The notes under the pieces are model-generated. The model had not been told where the DNA came from, searched no databases, and saw nothing but the letters and a program-made list of their open reading frames with translations. Of a stretch of 64,000 nt of DNA, positions 26,410-36,254 are shown piece by piece. The DNA is from Microvirga sp. Lineage in GTDB: Bacteria > Pseudomonadota > Alphaproteobacteria > Rhizobiales > Beijerinckiaceae. The stretch lies in NCBI RefSeq assembly GCF_014699075.1, contig NZ_JACXAB010000023.1:1-64000 (forward strand), given 5' to 3'. Each line of letters starts with the position of its first letter. Position 1 is the first letter of the stretch. Both the position numbers and the translations under genes were made by a program.

Positions 26410-27311
26410 GGCGATATCGGCCTGCTCCAGAAGCGCGGGAAGAACCATGGCGCAAGGCGAGGGACGATGCGCTTGATGCGGCGGCCCTTCAGCTTCGGGT
26501 CGAGGCTCTCGTTGAGGCTGTCTCCGGTCATGTTGGCCGACAGCACGAAGAGGGACAGCGCAATGGCCGGTCCGATGATGAGGTGAGGGGCGCTCGTCAG
26601 AAAATCCTTGGCCTCATGCAACATCTGCCCCCATTCCGGCGTCGGCGGCTGCACACCGAGGCCGAGATAGCTCAAGGACGAAGCGCCGAGAACGAAGCCG
26701 GGTAGGGCGAGGGTGGATTTCACGATGATCGGGCTGGAGATGTTGTGCAGCACATGGCGCAGCAGAATATCCGGCCAACTTGCGCCCGCCGCCACAGCCG
26801 CCTCCACATAGAGCTCGCGGCGCACGGACAGAGCCGCGCTGCGGGCAATGCGGATGAAGTTGGGAAGCTGGGACAAACCCAGCGCGATCACCACGCCATG
26901 TTCGGACGGGCCGACCACGACCACGATGATGATGGCGATCATGATGGTGGGGAAGATCAGCATCATGTCGGTGATCCGCATCACCACCGCGTCGAGCAGT
27001 CCGCCGATATAGCCTACGATCATGCCGATCGGCACGCCGATCAGCAGCGAGAACAGGAGGGAAATCGTCGTGATCCTGGCCGTGACCTGCGTGGCGAGGA
27101 TGACGCGGGACAGGGTATCGCGCCCGAACTGATCCGTGCCGAGCCAATGGGCTGCGGAGGGCGGCTCAAGGCCTTCGCTCAAATTCGTCTCGAACGGGTC
27201 CTGCGGTGTAATCCATTGGGCCGTAATGGCGACGAAGTAGAAAGCCAGCAGCATGATGCCGAAGAACAGCCCGACACGGTCGCGGGCGTAGCGCCTGAGA
27301 ATGTCCATCAT
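26406..27311 (-). CDS. ABC transporter permease (DppC-like)
   Basis: 301 residues, start 27311 (ATGATG, GGAG upstream; TTG 27323 is an alternative). Six membrane helices, the N-terminal oligopeptide-permease segment (PSAAHWLGTDQFGRDTLSRVI) and the EAA loop VEAAVAAGASWPDILLRHVLHN. Lies 27 bp after its partner permease gene. Confidence 0.93.
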   Translation of the reverse strand: MMDILRRYARDRVGLFFGIMLLAFYFVAITAQWITPQDPFETNLSEGLEPPSAAHWLGTDQFGRDTLSRVILATQVTARITTISLLFSLLIGVPIGMIVGYIGGLLDAVVMRITDMMLIFPTIMIAIIIVVVVGPSEHGVVIALGLSQLPNFIRIARSAALSVRRELYVEAAVAAGASWPDILLRHVLHNISSPIIVKSTLALPGFVLGASSLSYLGLGVQPPTPEWGQMLHEAKDFLTSAPHLIIGPAIALSLFVLSANMTGDSLNESLDPKLKGRRIKRIVPRLAPWFFPRFWSRPISP

Positions 27312-27338
27312 CGGCAGCTCCAACGGGAAGAGGGGAGG

Positions 27339-28259
27339 TCAATCATTGGCGAGCCTCGGATCGGCCCAGCGGTAGAGAAGATCGACCATGAGATTGACCA
27401 GGATGAACACCATGGCGAAGAAGAATATGCAGCCTTGGGTGAGCGGCAGGTCGCGCGTGAGGATCGAGTCCACCATGAGGCGGCCGAGACCCGGCCAGTT
27501 GAAAATGGATTCCGCCACCGCGGCGCCGCCGAGGGTATGGCCGAGACCCAGCCCGAAGAACGTGATGATCGGCAAGAGCGCATTGCGCAGCCCGTGCTTG
27601 AACACGATGGTGCGCTCCGGCACGCCTTTGGAGCGTGCTGTCGTGATGAAGTCGCGGCCCAGGGCATCGATCATGCAGGCGCGCACCATGCGGGTGAACC
27701 CGGCGGCTTGCGCCAGCCCTAGGGTCATCACAGGCATGATGTAGTGCTTCCAGGTGCTCATGCCGCCGATGGGCAGCCAGCGCAGATGGACGCCGAAGAA
27801 GTAGATGCCCAGGATGCCGGTGACGAAGATGGGGGTGCAGATGCCCGCCAGCGAAAACGCCGTGATGCCGCGATCGAGCGGGCGGTCCCAGTACATGGCC
27901 GACAGGGAGCCCAGAAGAAGGCTGACGCTCATGGCGAGCAGCATGGACCAGCCGGCCAGTTTGGCGGTGTTGAGAAGGCGAGGGCCGACGATCTGCAGAA
28001 CGGGCTGGCGCGAGAAGTTGGAGAGACCGAAATCGCCCTGCAGAACCCGTCTCATATAGGTGGTGTACTGGGTGACCAGCGGCTGATCGAGGCCATAGGC
28101 TTGGCGGATGCTTTCGACGAGAGTCTCGGGGGCGCTGTCTCCCGCAATCAGGCGCGCGGGGTCGCCGGGAATGGCATGAAAGAGAAAGAACAAAAAAGTC
28201 AGGAGCAGAAGACCTGCGACCACCATGAAGGCCAAGCGGTTGAGGATGAGTTTCAGCAT
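27339..28259 (-). CDS. ABC transporter permease (DppB-like)
   Basis: 306 residues with six membrane helices. The start MLKLILNRLAFMVVAGLLLLTFLFFLFHAIPGDPA is typical of DppB. The EAA motif is in DFITTARSKGVPERTIVFKHGLRNAL, and the end EADPRL-like (YRWADPRLAND). It follows the binding-protein gene after a 109-bp gap that holds a strong hairpin. Confidence 0.93.
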   Translation of the reverse strand: MLKLILNRLAFMVVAGLLLLTFLFFLFHAIPGDPARLIAGDSAPETLVESIRQAYGLDQPLVTQYTTYMRRVLQGDFGLSNFSRQPVLQIVGPRLLNTAKLAGWSMLLAMSVSLLLGSLSAMYWDRPLDRGITAFSLAGICTPIFVTGILGIYFFGVHLRWLPIGGMSTWKHYIMPVMTLGLAQAAGFTRMVRACMIDALGRDFITTARSKGVPERTIVFKHGLRNALLPIITFFGLGLGHTLGGAAVAESIFNWPGLGRLMVDSILTRDLPLTQGCIFFFAMVFILVNLMVDLLYRWADPRLAND

Positions 28260-28328
28260 GACGGGTGGAGCCGATTCACGATGGAGCTTTCTGGTCGGGG
28301 CCGTTCAATGAGATCCCTGGAAAGTAAG

Positions 28329-28357
28329 ACGGCCGCAGGATGGAGCCCTGCGGCCGT
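28329..28357 (-). promoter_or_regulatory. Intercistronic hairpin after binding-protein gene
   Basis: ACGGCCGCAGG (28329-28339), 7-nt loop, CCTGCGGCCGT (28347-28357): a perfect 11-bp stem starting 11 bp after the stop codon of the binding-protein gene. No long T-tract. Likely an mRNA 3'-end stabiliser or partial terminator giving more binding protein than permease. Confidence 0.6.
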
Positions 28358-28368
28358 GTTCTCATGCT

Positions 28369-30012
28369 CTAGCGGGAGATGCCCTGCTCCTTCTTGGCCG
28401 CCTTGTCGATCCAAGCCATGGTGGCGTCGTAGGTGCCTGCCGGCATGTATTGCGCGCCATGCACATAGGTCCGGTAGGCTTCCGTCAGGTTCACGGTGGG
28501 AAGATAGATCACAGGAGCCTGCTTGAGCAGCTCGGCCATCCAAAGGCGTACGTATTCGGCACGCTTCTTCTGATCCGGCTCCGCATGGGCCAGCTCGGCG
28601 AGGCGGTCGGTCTCCGGGTGGGAGAAGAACATGCGGTTCGCGCCCGCAGGCTTCCAGGCCTTCGTGTGCGTCATGTACATCATCGGCTCATCGGGATCGG
28701 CTGTGGGCACCGTCCATGCTAACAGAGCGAGATCGTACTTGGCATCCTGCGGCCCGAGCGACAGAGATGCGCTGAAGGTCGCGCTCTCGAGCACCGTCAG
28801 CTCGACCTTCATGCCGATCTTTTCCAGGAAGGCCTGGATCAGCTGCGCGATCTGGTACTCGCCCTTGCCGGTCTTGCGGGTCCACAGTTTCAGCGACAGC
28901 GGCTCGCCCTGTGCGTTCTCCAGCACCTTGTCGCCGTTGCGGTCCTCATAACCCGCCTGCTTGAGCAGGTCCTTCGCCTTCTCCACGTCATAGGCGAAGA
29001 TCGTGTTCTTGCCCGGCTCGCGCATATCGGCAAAGCCGAACACGCCAGGCGTGAGGGTGGGGGCCTGGGAAAGGGTCGCGCCGGTTCCGGCAAAGACCGA
29101 TTTCACGATACCGGCCTTATCGACCGCATAGTTCAGAGCTTGCCGCACCCGTGGGTCATCGAACGGCTTCTTCAGGTTGTTGATGACGACATAGTTCTGC
29201 TGAAGGCTCGGAATGGTGGAGACCTTCAGGTTCTCCTCGGACGACAGGCGCGGGATGTCGAAGTCCGGAACGCCTGCCGCGCGGTCCACATCGCCGCTTT
29301 CCAGCATGGCGAGGCGGGTGGTGACATCAGGAACGAACAGAATTCGGATGCTGTCAAGATAGGGCTTGCCCTTTTGCCAATAATTTTCGTTACGCTTGAA
29401 GCGCACGTGCTCGCCCTTGACGTAGGAATCCACCACGAATGGGCCGGTGCCGATGATCTTGCTGCCCAGGCCTTCCTCGCCAACGGCCTTGTAGGCGGTT
29501 GGACTGAAGATGCACATGGTGCGGTAAGCCAGGTTCGGGATTAGCGCCGCCGAAGGCTTGGAGAGCTTAAAGGAGACCTGGTGCTCGCTGTCCGCCACCA
29601 CTTTCTCAAGGCCTTCGAGCAGGCTCACATAGAGAAACTTCTTGGCCAGCGCTTCATTGAACACGAAGGCGACCGCTTCTGCATTGAATGGCGTTCCGTC
29701 GTGAAACTGAATGCCTTCATTGAGCTGGAAGGTGATGGTCTTCTGATCGTCCGACAGGGACCAGCTCTTGGCCAAGGCTGGCTTCATCGTCCGGTCCGCT
29801 GCCATGGTGACCAGGTTTTCGCACGCATTCAGGTAGACATCCATGCCGCCCGCATCCGTGTTGCGGCCCGGAAACATGGTCTTGTCCAACTGCCCCGTCA
29901 GCACGAGTTCGCCGCCGTATTGGGGCTTCGCATCCTGGGCCCTGACCGAGGCCGGAATGAACGCGGAGGCCGTTAGGGCTGCTGCTGCCGCCACGCTCGC
30001 ATAATATCTCAT
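28369..30012 (-). CDS. ABC transporter substrate-binding protein (family 5, peptide/opine/nickel type)
   Basis: 547 residues with GGAGAG upstream of the ATG. Signal peptide to about residue 25 (ASVRAQD). SBP_bac_5 features: KPALAKSWSLSDDQKTITFQ, LNEGIQFHDGTPFNAEAVAF, IIGTGPFVVDSYVKGEHVRF and VRQALNYAVDKAGIV. Periplasmic receptor for the DppBCDF-type importer downstream. The family binds peptides, but also many amides, opines and sugars, so the ligand is open. Confidence 0.92.
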   Translation of the reverse strand: MRYYASVAAAAALTASAFIPASVRAQDAKPQYGGELVLTGQLDKTMFPGRNTDAGGMDVYLNACENLVTMAADRTMKPALAKSWSLSDDQKTITFQLNEGIQFHDGTPFNAEAVAFVFNEALAKKFLYVSLLEGLEKVVADSEHQVSFKLSKPSAALIPNLAYRTMCIFSPTAYKAVGEEGLGSKIIGTGPFVVDSYVKGEHVRFKRNENYWQKGKPYLDSIRILFVPDVTTRLAMLESGDVDRAAGVPDFDIPRLSSEENLKVSTIPSLQQNYVVINNLKKPFDDPRVRQALNYAVDKAGIVKSVFAGTGATLSQAPTLTPGVFGFADMREPGKNTIFAYDVEKAKDLLKQAGYEDRNGDKVLENAQGEPLSLKLWTRKTGKGEYQIAQLIQAFLEKIGMKVELTVLESATFSASLSLGPQDAKYDLALLAWTVPTADPDEPMMYMTHTKAWKPAGANRMFFSHPETDRLAELAHAEPDQKKRAEYVRLWMAELLKQAPVIYLPTVNLTEAYRTYVHGAQYMPAGTYDATMAWIDKAAKKEQGISR

Positions 30013-30132
30013 GGTTGCTCTCCTCTGGTCCTTAATGGAAGGTCTCCGTCTGTTTTCTTTTTCATCCCCGCTCGCGTGGGGATGCTGACAGCTCTTGTTG
30101 TTCTTGCATGGGTCGGCACGCGGTGCGTGCCT

Positions 30133-31200
30133 TCAGTACATTCGTGCCTTGTCGAGCACGTTGATCATCTTGTCCGGATTGCCATCGATGTAGTGGCGCA
30201 GGTTTCTGATGAAGATATCGGTGATCTTGCGGTTCTCGCTCGGCGCTGTGCTGGCCGAGTGCGGACTGATGAGCACGTTCGGCATGGACCACAGGGGTGA
30301 TCCGGGCGGGAGCGGTTCTTTCGCCGCCACGTCCAAGCCTGCAAACCCAATCTGGCCGTTGCCGAGCGCGGCGATCATAGCCGGTTCGTCGACAACCTGA
30401 CCGCGAGCGATGTTGATGAACACCACGCCCGGTTTCGTAGCGGCCCAGAATTCCGCGTCGATCATCTTTTCCGTCTGCGGCGTATGAGGGGTTGCCAGCA
30501 CGATGTAGTCCGCGTGCTTCACGGCCACCCTCATGTCGGCTTGCCCGAAGATATCGTTGGCAAACAGCTCCGCGCGCCGCTCAGGCGAGGGCCTGTTGAC
30601 GACCGCATTGACCTCCATGTTGAAGGCGCGCGCCAGGCTCGCGACGCGCGCGCCCACCTGTCCGGCTCCGATGATGGTGAGGCTTTTGCCGGAGAGTTCG
30701 CTGCAGCAATAGCGCTCCCACCGATGGGCCTGCTGCTCCCGCTGAAGGCGGGGCAAGTCCTTCACATGCGCGAGCATGACCAGCAGAGCGAATTCCGCGA
30801 GAGCATCGGCGTGCACGCCGCGCGCGGTCGTCACGATCACATCGCTTTTGTCCAGACCCATGCTGACGACCTGTTGACCCACGCCGGAGCTTGTCGTCTG
30901 CACCCATCTCACGTGGGGTGATAAAGCAAGCCCTTGGGTTCCTTCCGGACGTGAAGGGAAATCCCACAAGATCGTTGCCCGCGCCAAGCCTTCACGCCAG
31001 CGCCGTTCCTGACTTTCAGTGCGCCGAAATCCTTCGCGACCCTTGTGATCGGCGATGTAGCGAGTCTGAGGAAGGAGGTCCGGCTCGTAGATGACCTCGA
31101 CTTGGCGGGGCGCCACTTCGCCAATGCGCTCGACGTGTTCATATTCGAGAGGAGAAGAGATGAAGATAACCTGAGGATCTGCGGATGCCATGAGCGACAT
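30133..31200 (-). CDS. D-2-hydroxyacid dehydrogenase family protein
   Basis: 355 residues. Rossmann NAD(P) site IIGAGQVGARVASLA (178-183 GxGxxG). Catalytic trio in the C-terminal part: Arg in FINIARGQVVDE, the acid in GLDVAAKEPLPP, and His in VLISPHSAS. Reversibly converts 2-oxo and 2-hydroxy acids. It is the first gene of the minus-strand operon 31200-23469 (dehydrogenase, importer, creatininase). A second ATG at 31191 is possible. Confidence 0.9.
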   Translation of the reverse strand: MSLMASADPQVIFISSPLEYEHVERIGEVAPRQVEVIYEPDLLPQTRYIADHKGREGFRRTESQERRWREGLARATILWDFPSRPEGTQGLALSPHVRWVQTTSSGVGQQVVSMGLDKSDVIVTTARGVHADALAEFALLVMLAHVKDLPRLQREQQAHRWERYCCSELSGKSLTIIGAGQVGARVASLARAFNMEVNAVVNRPSPERRAELFANDIFGQADMRVAVKHADYIVLATPHTPQTEKMIDAEFWAATKPGVVFINIARGQVVDEPAMIAALGNGQIGFAGLDVAAKEPLPPGSPLWSMPNVLISPHSASTAPSENRKITDIFIRNLRHYIDGNPDKMINVLDKARMY

Positions 31201-31827
31201 GAGCCTGCTTTGAACGTGGGGGTCAGGCTCGGGCCAGGACTCTGGTAAGCTCCTGAACCTGACCTATGGGAAAGGCTAACATGAGCTTTTCTCATAAGGC
31301 AAGGGAGGTTATGCCCAATTCCCGGGCTGCGAATTCCATTCCGATGCTTCCAGGCAGCCTCCAATTGTAGCAGGAGCTGATATCAGTAAAATACAATTCG
31401 CTAACGGTGATTGATTGAGTCCGCTGATCTAGCCAGGTTCATTTTGAAGCTCCTCTTGAAGCCCGCGCCGGAACACGAGCGCCCTCCGATCCAGTTGCCG
31501 TTCCGGGCTGCAATATGGGCTCGTCGCTGACCGGGGCTTGCCCCCTTGGACAAACAAGCGAGAGGGGATTGTCGCGCCGATACCTCGACAGCGGCAATTT
31601 AGATGATGTGATCCTAGGATTGCGCAGTTTCGACGTCGATGATGACGTACCTATTTTCCACCTTCATAGGATTCAGATCGTCCGGTTAACGCCGCTTTCC
31701 TGACGCTTTCGCCATCATCTGCCGCATTGCCTCTTCGGCTTGCGCCTTGGCCTCTGCATCATGGTTGAGGTTGGGCACTTCCGAGGCTTCCCTTTGATCC
31801 TGCAAACCATCCTGACGTGCCCGCCAT
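31201..31827. other. Upstream region of the dehydrogenase-importer operon, no clear gene
   Basis: 627 bp between the operon start and an IS element. No supportable coding frame; a 60-codon minus frame reaching 31686 (QAEEAMRQMMAKASGKRR at its end) is probably a remnant. A 10-bp palindrome CTGATATCAG stands at 31377-31386. The 17-bp operator found elsewhere in this island is not present here. Confidence 0.5.
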
Positions 31828-32641
31828 GGTACTGTCAAATTAACCGAGGGGTGACCGGATCGGAGCATAGGTGATGGATGAAATCACCTCGCCACTCTCG
31901 CTATGCCCGCCATCGTTTCCTAGCTGAAGTCTTAGGCCATGTCGTGTGGTTCTACTTTCGCTTTCCCTTGAGCCTCCGGATGGTGGAAGAGATGCTTGCT
32001 GCCCGCGGAATCCTGGGCAGCCACGAGACGGTGCGGCAGTGGGCGCTGAAGTTCGGTCAGAGTTATGCCCACCAGATCCGCCGGCGTCTTCCGACACCCG
32101 GAGACAAGTGGCATCTCGATGAAGTTCTCATCAGCATTGCCGGCAAGAAGCATTGGCTCTGGCGCGCTGTCGATCAGTACGGACTCGTGCTCGACATTCT
32201 GGTTCAGAGCCGCCGTGATGCGAAAGCAGCCAAGCGCCTGCTGCGCAAGCTGCTCAAGAAACAGGGCGTAGTTCCTCGTGTGATGATCACCGATAAACTG
32301 GCCAGCTATGCCGCAGTCACACGGGCTGTGATGCCTGATATTGAGCACCGGCAGCACCACGGTTTGAACAACAGAGCCGAGAACAGCCATCAGCCGACCC
32401 GACGGCGCGAGCGCATCATGAAGCGCTTCAAGTTAGCCGGCCAGGCCCAGCGTTTCCTCTCGGTTCATGATCAGGTTTCAAACCTCTTCCGCCGTGTAGC
32501 CAACCCCAGCGCTGCTGATCATCGCCTTACCCGCGCTCGTGCGTTCCAGGCCTGGAATGAGGTAACCGACGCTGCGACGCTCGCCTGATCCAGAAATGAA
32601 CCTTAGATCGTGGCGTCCCTTCCTAGTAACTTGACGGTGCC
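31828..32641 (+). mobile_element. IS6-family insertion sequence, second type, complete
   Basis: 814 bp. The left end GGTACTGTCAAATTAACCG and the inverted right end GGCACCGTCAAGTTACTAG form imperfect repeats (15 of 19). Flanking octamers CCCGCCAT and CTCGCTTG differ, so no target duplication remains. Contains one intact transposase gene and ends 52 bp before the putative IclR operator at 32694. Confidence 0.8.
31878..32588 (+). CDS. IS6-family transposase (second type), intact
   Basis: 236 residues. Starts HSRYARHRFLAEVLGHVVWF, FRFPLSLRMVEEMLAARGIL. DDE residues in DKWHLDEVLISI, VMITDKLASYAAV and NNRAENSHQPTRRRER. The fragment at 23158-23386 is a related but different element. Confidence 0.92.
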   Translation: MKSPRHSRYARHRFLAEVLGHVVWFYFRFPLSLRMVEEMLAARGILGSHETVRQWALKFGQSYAHQIRRRLPTPGDKWHLDEVLISIAGKKHWLWRAVDQYGLVLDILVQSRRDAKAAKRLLRKLLKKQGVVPRVMITDKLASYAAVTRAVMPDIEHRQHHGLNNRAENSHQPTRRRERIMKRFKLAGQAQRFLSVHDQVSNLFRRVANPSAADHRLTRARAFQAWNEVTDAATLA

Positions 32642-32693
32642 CTCGCTTGACAGTTGAGCGATGCTGGGTGCATCATCAATAATCAATTCGATA

Positions 32694-32710
32694 GTATCGC
32701 ATATCGATAC
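32694..32710. promoter_or_regulatory. Putative IclR-family operator
   Basis: GTATCGCATATCGATAC, an inverted repeat with 6-bp arms (GTATCG/CGATAC) around a 5-bp centre. It differs at one base from the repeat at 41910-41926 beside the iclR-type gene. It lies 162 bp upstream of the deacetylase start codon. Binding is inferred. Confidence 0.6.
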
Positions 32711-32872
32711 GAATTTAGTGTACATACTGGAATGGAGATGGGCGTATCCGCGTTTTTCTTCGCCACGGGGTGCGCCATCTGCAGCGGAACTCAAGGGGGC
32801 ATGATGTCTCGGGACGCAGTCGTCCCCGCTGACATGTAAGGTACCCCGTTTTGTTTGATCCAAGAGGAAATC

Positions 32873-33721
32873 ATGAGTCGTCATGCCGTGTGCCTAACGT
32901 TCGATTTTGACGCGATGTCCGTTATGGTTGCTCGCGGGCTCAAGAGTCCGACACCCGTTTCACGCGGGGAATTCGGGGCCGCTGCCGTTCCCCGGATTCT
33001 CGCGCTCCTGGACAAATATCGGATCAAAGCCTCCTGGTTCGTTCCAGGAACCGTCGTCAAGACCTATCCGGATCACTGTCGCCGGATCATCGGGGCCGGA
33101 CATGAGATCGCCAATCACGGCTGGACCCATGCAACTCCGGCCAGCCTCGCCCCAGAGAAAGAGGAGGCGGACCTCGTCCGTGCCAGTGAGGCCATCGCCG
33201 AGGTGACCGGCCGCAGCCCGCGGGGCTACCGGTCTCCGGCCTGGGATCTCAGCCCTGTGACGGTCGACCTGCTGCTCAAGCATGGCTTTCTCTACGACAG
33301 CAGCATGATGGGGCATGACCATCATCCCTACTTCGCCCGCCGCAACGATGTTGTGCCGGACGAAGAGCCGATCCAATTCGGCGAGACGACCACATTGGTC
33401 GAAATGCCCGTCAGCTGGTCGCTCGACGACTTTCCGCATTTCGAGTTCATGCGGTTCAAGGACGTGGTCTTCCCAGGGCTGGCGAATGCGGCACTGGTTC
33501 TCGAAAACTGGGTCCATGATTTCGAGTACATGGCACGCACCGAAGAGTGGGGGTGCCTCACCTACACGTTCCATCCTTTCGTCATCGGTCGCGGGCATCG
33601 CATGATCGTGCTCGAGCGCCTGATCTGCTCGCTTCTCGAACGCGGCGCCCATTTCCTCACGATGGAAGAGGCTGCCGAGAGGTTCCGAACCCGCGCTGCG
33701 GCTGAAGCGCTGCGGGCATGA
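32873..33721 (+). CDS. Polysaccharide deacetylase family protein (PuuE-like)
   Basis: 282 residues, start 32873 behind AAGAGGAAA. NodB-fold motifs: TFDFDA (9-14, Asp11/Asp13), HEIANHGWTH (His82, His86 as metal ligands), GYRSPAWDLS, and a final TFHPFVIGRGHRM. No signal peptide, so cytoplasmic; such members include allantoinase PuuE and imide/amide hydrolases as well as true sugar deacetylases. It is followed by an acylase gene, pointing to hydrolysis of an N-acyl or amide compound rather than cell-wall editing. Confidence 0.85.
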   Translation: MSRHAVCLTFDFDAMSVMVARGLKSPTPVSRGEFGAAAVPRILALLDKYRIKASWFVPGTVVKTYPDHCRRIIGAGHEIANHGWTHATPASLAPEKEEADLVRASEAIAEVTGRSPRGYRSPAWDLSPVTVDLLLKHGFLYDSSMMGHDHHPYFARRNDVVPDEEPIQFGETTTLVEMPVSWSLDDFPHFEFMRFKDVVFPGLANAALVLENWVHDFEYMARTEEWGCLTYTFHPFVIGRGHRMIVLERLICSLLERGAHFLTMEEAAERFRTRAAAEALRA

Positions 33722-33875
33722 AGGATCGTCGGCCCGACGCATCATCGTGCTCGCCCCGCTGGTGAGTATTTAAGTTCGCCGGCGCTTCAGGCCTATTGCA
33801 TCCCATTCCCTCCGGAAGGATGTCAAAGCCATCGGCCGCACCATCTCCAACGCTAAGCAACAGAGCTCCCTAGCC

Positions 33876-36254
33876 ATGACGAGCACCATCCAGATTGAGT
33901 CTGTTGAAGGCCTGAATGCGCCTGCGGAGATCCTCGTCGACGCATGGGGCGTTCCCCACATCCGGGCGGACTCGCTCGACGATCTGTTCTTTGCGCAGGG
34001 CTTCAACGCGGCGCGCGACCGTCTCTGGCAACTCGATCTCTGGCGCAAAAGGGGCCTCGGTCTGCTCGCGGCCGATTTCGGACCGGGGTACTTGGCGCAG
34101 GATTACGCGTCCCGGCTTTTCCTCTACCGCGGGGACATGGATGCCGAATGGGCAACCTACGCGCCCGATGCGAAAGACATCTGCACAGCCTTTGTCGCCG
34201 GCATCAACGCGTACATCACATTGACGGAGCGCGAGCCCGAGAGGCTTCCCCCCGAGTTCGCACAGATGGGCACGAAGCCTGCGCGATGGGAGCCAGAGGA
34301 TGTTGTCCGGATCCGAAGCCATGCGATGACCCGCAATATCCTGTCCGAGGTGCTCCGCACCCATGTCCTTACAGGTGCGGATCAAGCAACAGACGATCTT
34401 CGGAAGGTGCTGGAGCCGTCAGTCGTTCCGACCGTCCCCGAAGGGCTTGATCGGTCGCCCGTCCCGTTGGAGGTTCTGACCGCCTACAAGCTTGGTACGG
34501 CAGCCGTGATGTTCTCGCCCGAGCGTCTCGCGGCTTCTCTCGAGGAGGCCTGGAAGTGGACAAAGGTGACCGATCTCGGCGATGTTGTCGCGGAAGTCGG
34601 CATGCAGGGCTCGAACAACTGGGTGGTCGATGCGGCTCATACGGTCACGGGACGGCCGCTCATGGCAAGCGACCCTCATCGAAACCACGCCGTCCCGGCC
34701 TTGCGCTATCTGGTGCATCTGAGTGCGCCTGGGCTGGATGTGATCGGGGCCGGCGAGCCGGTCGTTCCTGGCGTGTCGATCGGGCACAATGGACAGATCG
34801 CCTTCAGCCTCACGATCTTCTATGCCGATCAGGAGGATCTCTACGTCTATGAGACGAAACAGGGCGAGCCGACAGGCTACCGCTACGAGGATTCGTGGCA
34901 GGAGATGCAGGTTGTTGAAGAGGTATTCGCCGTCAAGGGCGCGCCCGACCAGGTGATGGCCCTCAAATTCACCCGGCACGGCCCGGTGCTGTTCGAGCAG
35001 CCCGAGCGGCAAAAGGCTTACGCCGTCAGGTCGGTGTGGTCCACGCCGGGGTCCGCGCCCTACCTGAGGAGCCTCACGTCCATGCGTGCCAGGACCATTG
35101 CGGAATTCCGCGATGCGATGCGTGGTTGGGGTGTGCCCTCGTCGAACCACGTCTTTGCCGACGTGCAGGGCACGATCGCCTGGGTGCCAGCTAGCTGGAC
35201 GCCAGTGCGCCCCAACTGGGACGGCCTCATGCCGGTTCCCGGAGACGGTCGGTATGAGTGGGACGGTTTCCTCGACAACGAGAAGCTTCCCAGAGTGGTG
35301 AACCCGGAGAAAGGCTTCTTTGCAACGGCGAACGAGATGAACCTGCCGCCCGACTATCCTCATGCCGTCGGCTACGAATGGATCGAGAATTCGCGCACGA
35401 CCCGCATTCACGAGGTCCTCCACCGATCGCCGCAGCATTCCGTCGACGATGCGTGCCGGCTGCAAACCGACGTCGTGTCTATGCCGGCGCGGCGGGTCTG
35501 CAGCCTGTTGGACGGCCTCGAAGCGGACGGAGATGCGGCAGCCGCGCTCGCCTATCTCAAGGGCTGGGATCATGCGTTAGCGGTCGACAGTGGACCTGCT
35601 GCGCTGTTTGAGTTGTGGTGGGCTAAGCACCTGAAGACAGGGCTTCTTGAGGCACTGGTCCCAGACGACAAACTGCGCTGGCTTCTGGCTCCAGGAGACA
35701 TCGAGGGCATTCTCCGTGCGCTTGAAACACCGGATGAGCGTTTCGGCGCAAGCCCTGCGGCTGGGCGGGATGCACTGCTGCGCACGACGCTCGCGGCGGC
35801 TTGGCGGGATTGCGCCGATCGGCTCGGCGAGGACACCTCCACTTGGGCCTGGGGCAGGCTGCATCACGCCCTATTCGAGCATTCGCTCGCGTCCATCGAG
35901 CATGGCAACGAGGCTTTCAACATCGGTCCGTTCCCGCACGGCGGCAGTTCGGTCACGCCGATGCATACCGGCTATCGCCCATCGGACTTCCGCACGATCG
36001 CAGGCGCCTCGGTTCGAATGGTCGTTGATGTCGGAGCGTGGGACGAGAGCCGCTGGATCAATGCTCCGGGGCAATCGGGCGATCCGCGCTCGCCGCACTA
36101 CAGGGATCTCGCGCCCATCTGGGCAGCGGGTCAGTATGTGCCGATGTTGTACTCGCGGGAAGCGGTCGATGCGGCGGCACCCCACAGGATCAGGCTGGAG
36201 CCGCAGCGCGCGTCAGCCCCCTACGTGCAGGCAGCTCGGGCGGCGGGGGTGTAG
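33876..36254 (+). CDS. Penicillin acylase family Ntn-hydrolase
   Basis: 792 residues. Alpha-chain features AQGFNAARDRLWQLDLWRKR and FVAGINAYI; the beta chain would begin at Ser246 in MQGSNNWVV, the autocatalytic nucleophile motif; IGHNGQIAFSLT and SNHVFADVQGTIAW follow. Family members split amide bonds of N-acyl compounds (penicillins, acyl-homoserine lactones, acyl amino acids). No signal peptide is visible, unlike the classic periplasmic acylases, so it may act in the cytoplasm on an imported substrate. It lies 154 bp after the deacetylase gene, likely in the same transcript. Confidence 0.9.
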   Translation: MTSTIQIESVEGLNAPAEILVDAWGVPHIRADSLDDLFFAQGFNAARDRLWQLDLWRKRGLGLLAADFGPGYLAQDYASRLFLYRGDMDAEWATYAPDAKDICTAFVAGINAYITLTEREPERLPPEFAQMGTKPARWEPEDVVRIRSHAMTRNILSEVLRTHVLTGADQATDDLRKVLEPSVVPTVPEGLDRSPVPLEVLTAYKLGTAAVMFSPERLAASLEEAWKWTKVTDLGDVVAEVGMQGSNNWVVDAAHTVTGRPLMASDPHRNHAVPALRYLVHLSAPGLDVIGAGEPVVPGVSIGHNGQIAFSLTIFYADQEDLYVYETKQGEPTGYRYEDSWQEMQVVEEVFAVKGAPDQVMALKFTRHGPVLFEQPERQKAYAVRSVWSTPGSAPYLRSLTSMRARTIAEFRDAMRGWGVPSSNHVFADVQGTIAWVPASWTPVRPNWDGLMPVPGDGRYEWDGFLDNEKLPRVVNPEKGFFATANEMNLPPDYPHAVGYEWIENSRTTRIHEVLHRSPQHSVDDACRLQTDVVSMPARRVCSLLDGLEADGDAAAALAYLKGWDHALAVDSGPAALFELWWAKHLKTGLLEALVPDDKLRWLLAPGDIEGILRALETPDERFGASPAAGRDALLRTTLAAAWRDCADRLGEDTSTWAWGRLHHALFEHSLASIEHGNEAFNIGPFPHGGSSVTPMHTGYRPSDFRTIAGASVRMVVDVGAWDESRWINAPGQSGDPRSPHYRDLAPIWAAGQYVPMLYSREAVDAAAPHRIRLEPQRASAPYVQAARAAGV

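Noticed and set aside
34419..35573. 384-codon minus-strand frame inside the acylase gene
   Set aside because: High-GC antisense shadow; the plus strand carries all acylase motifs.
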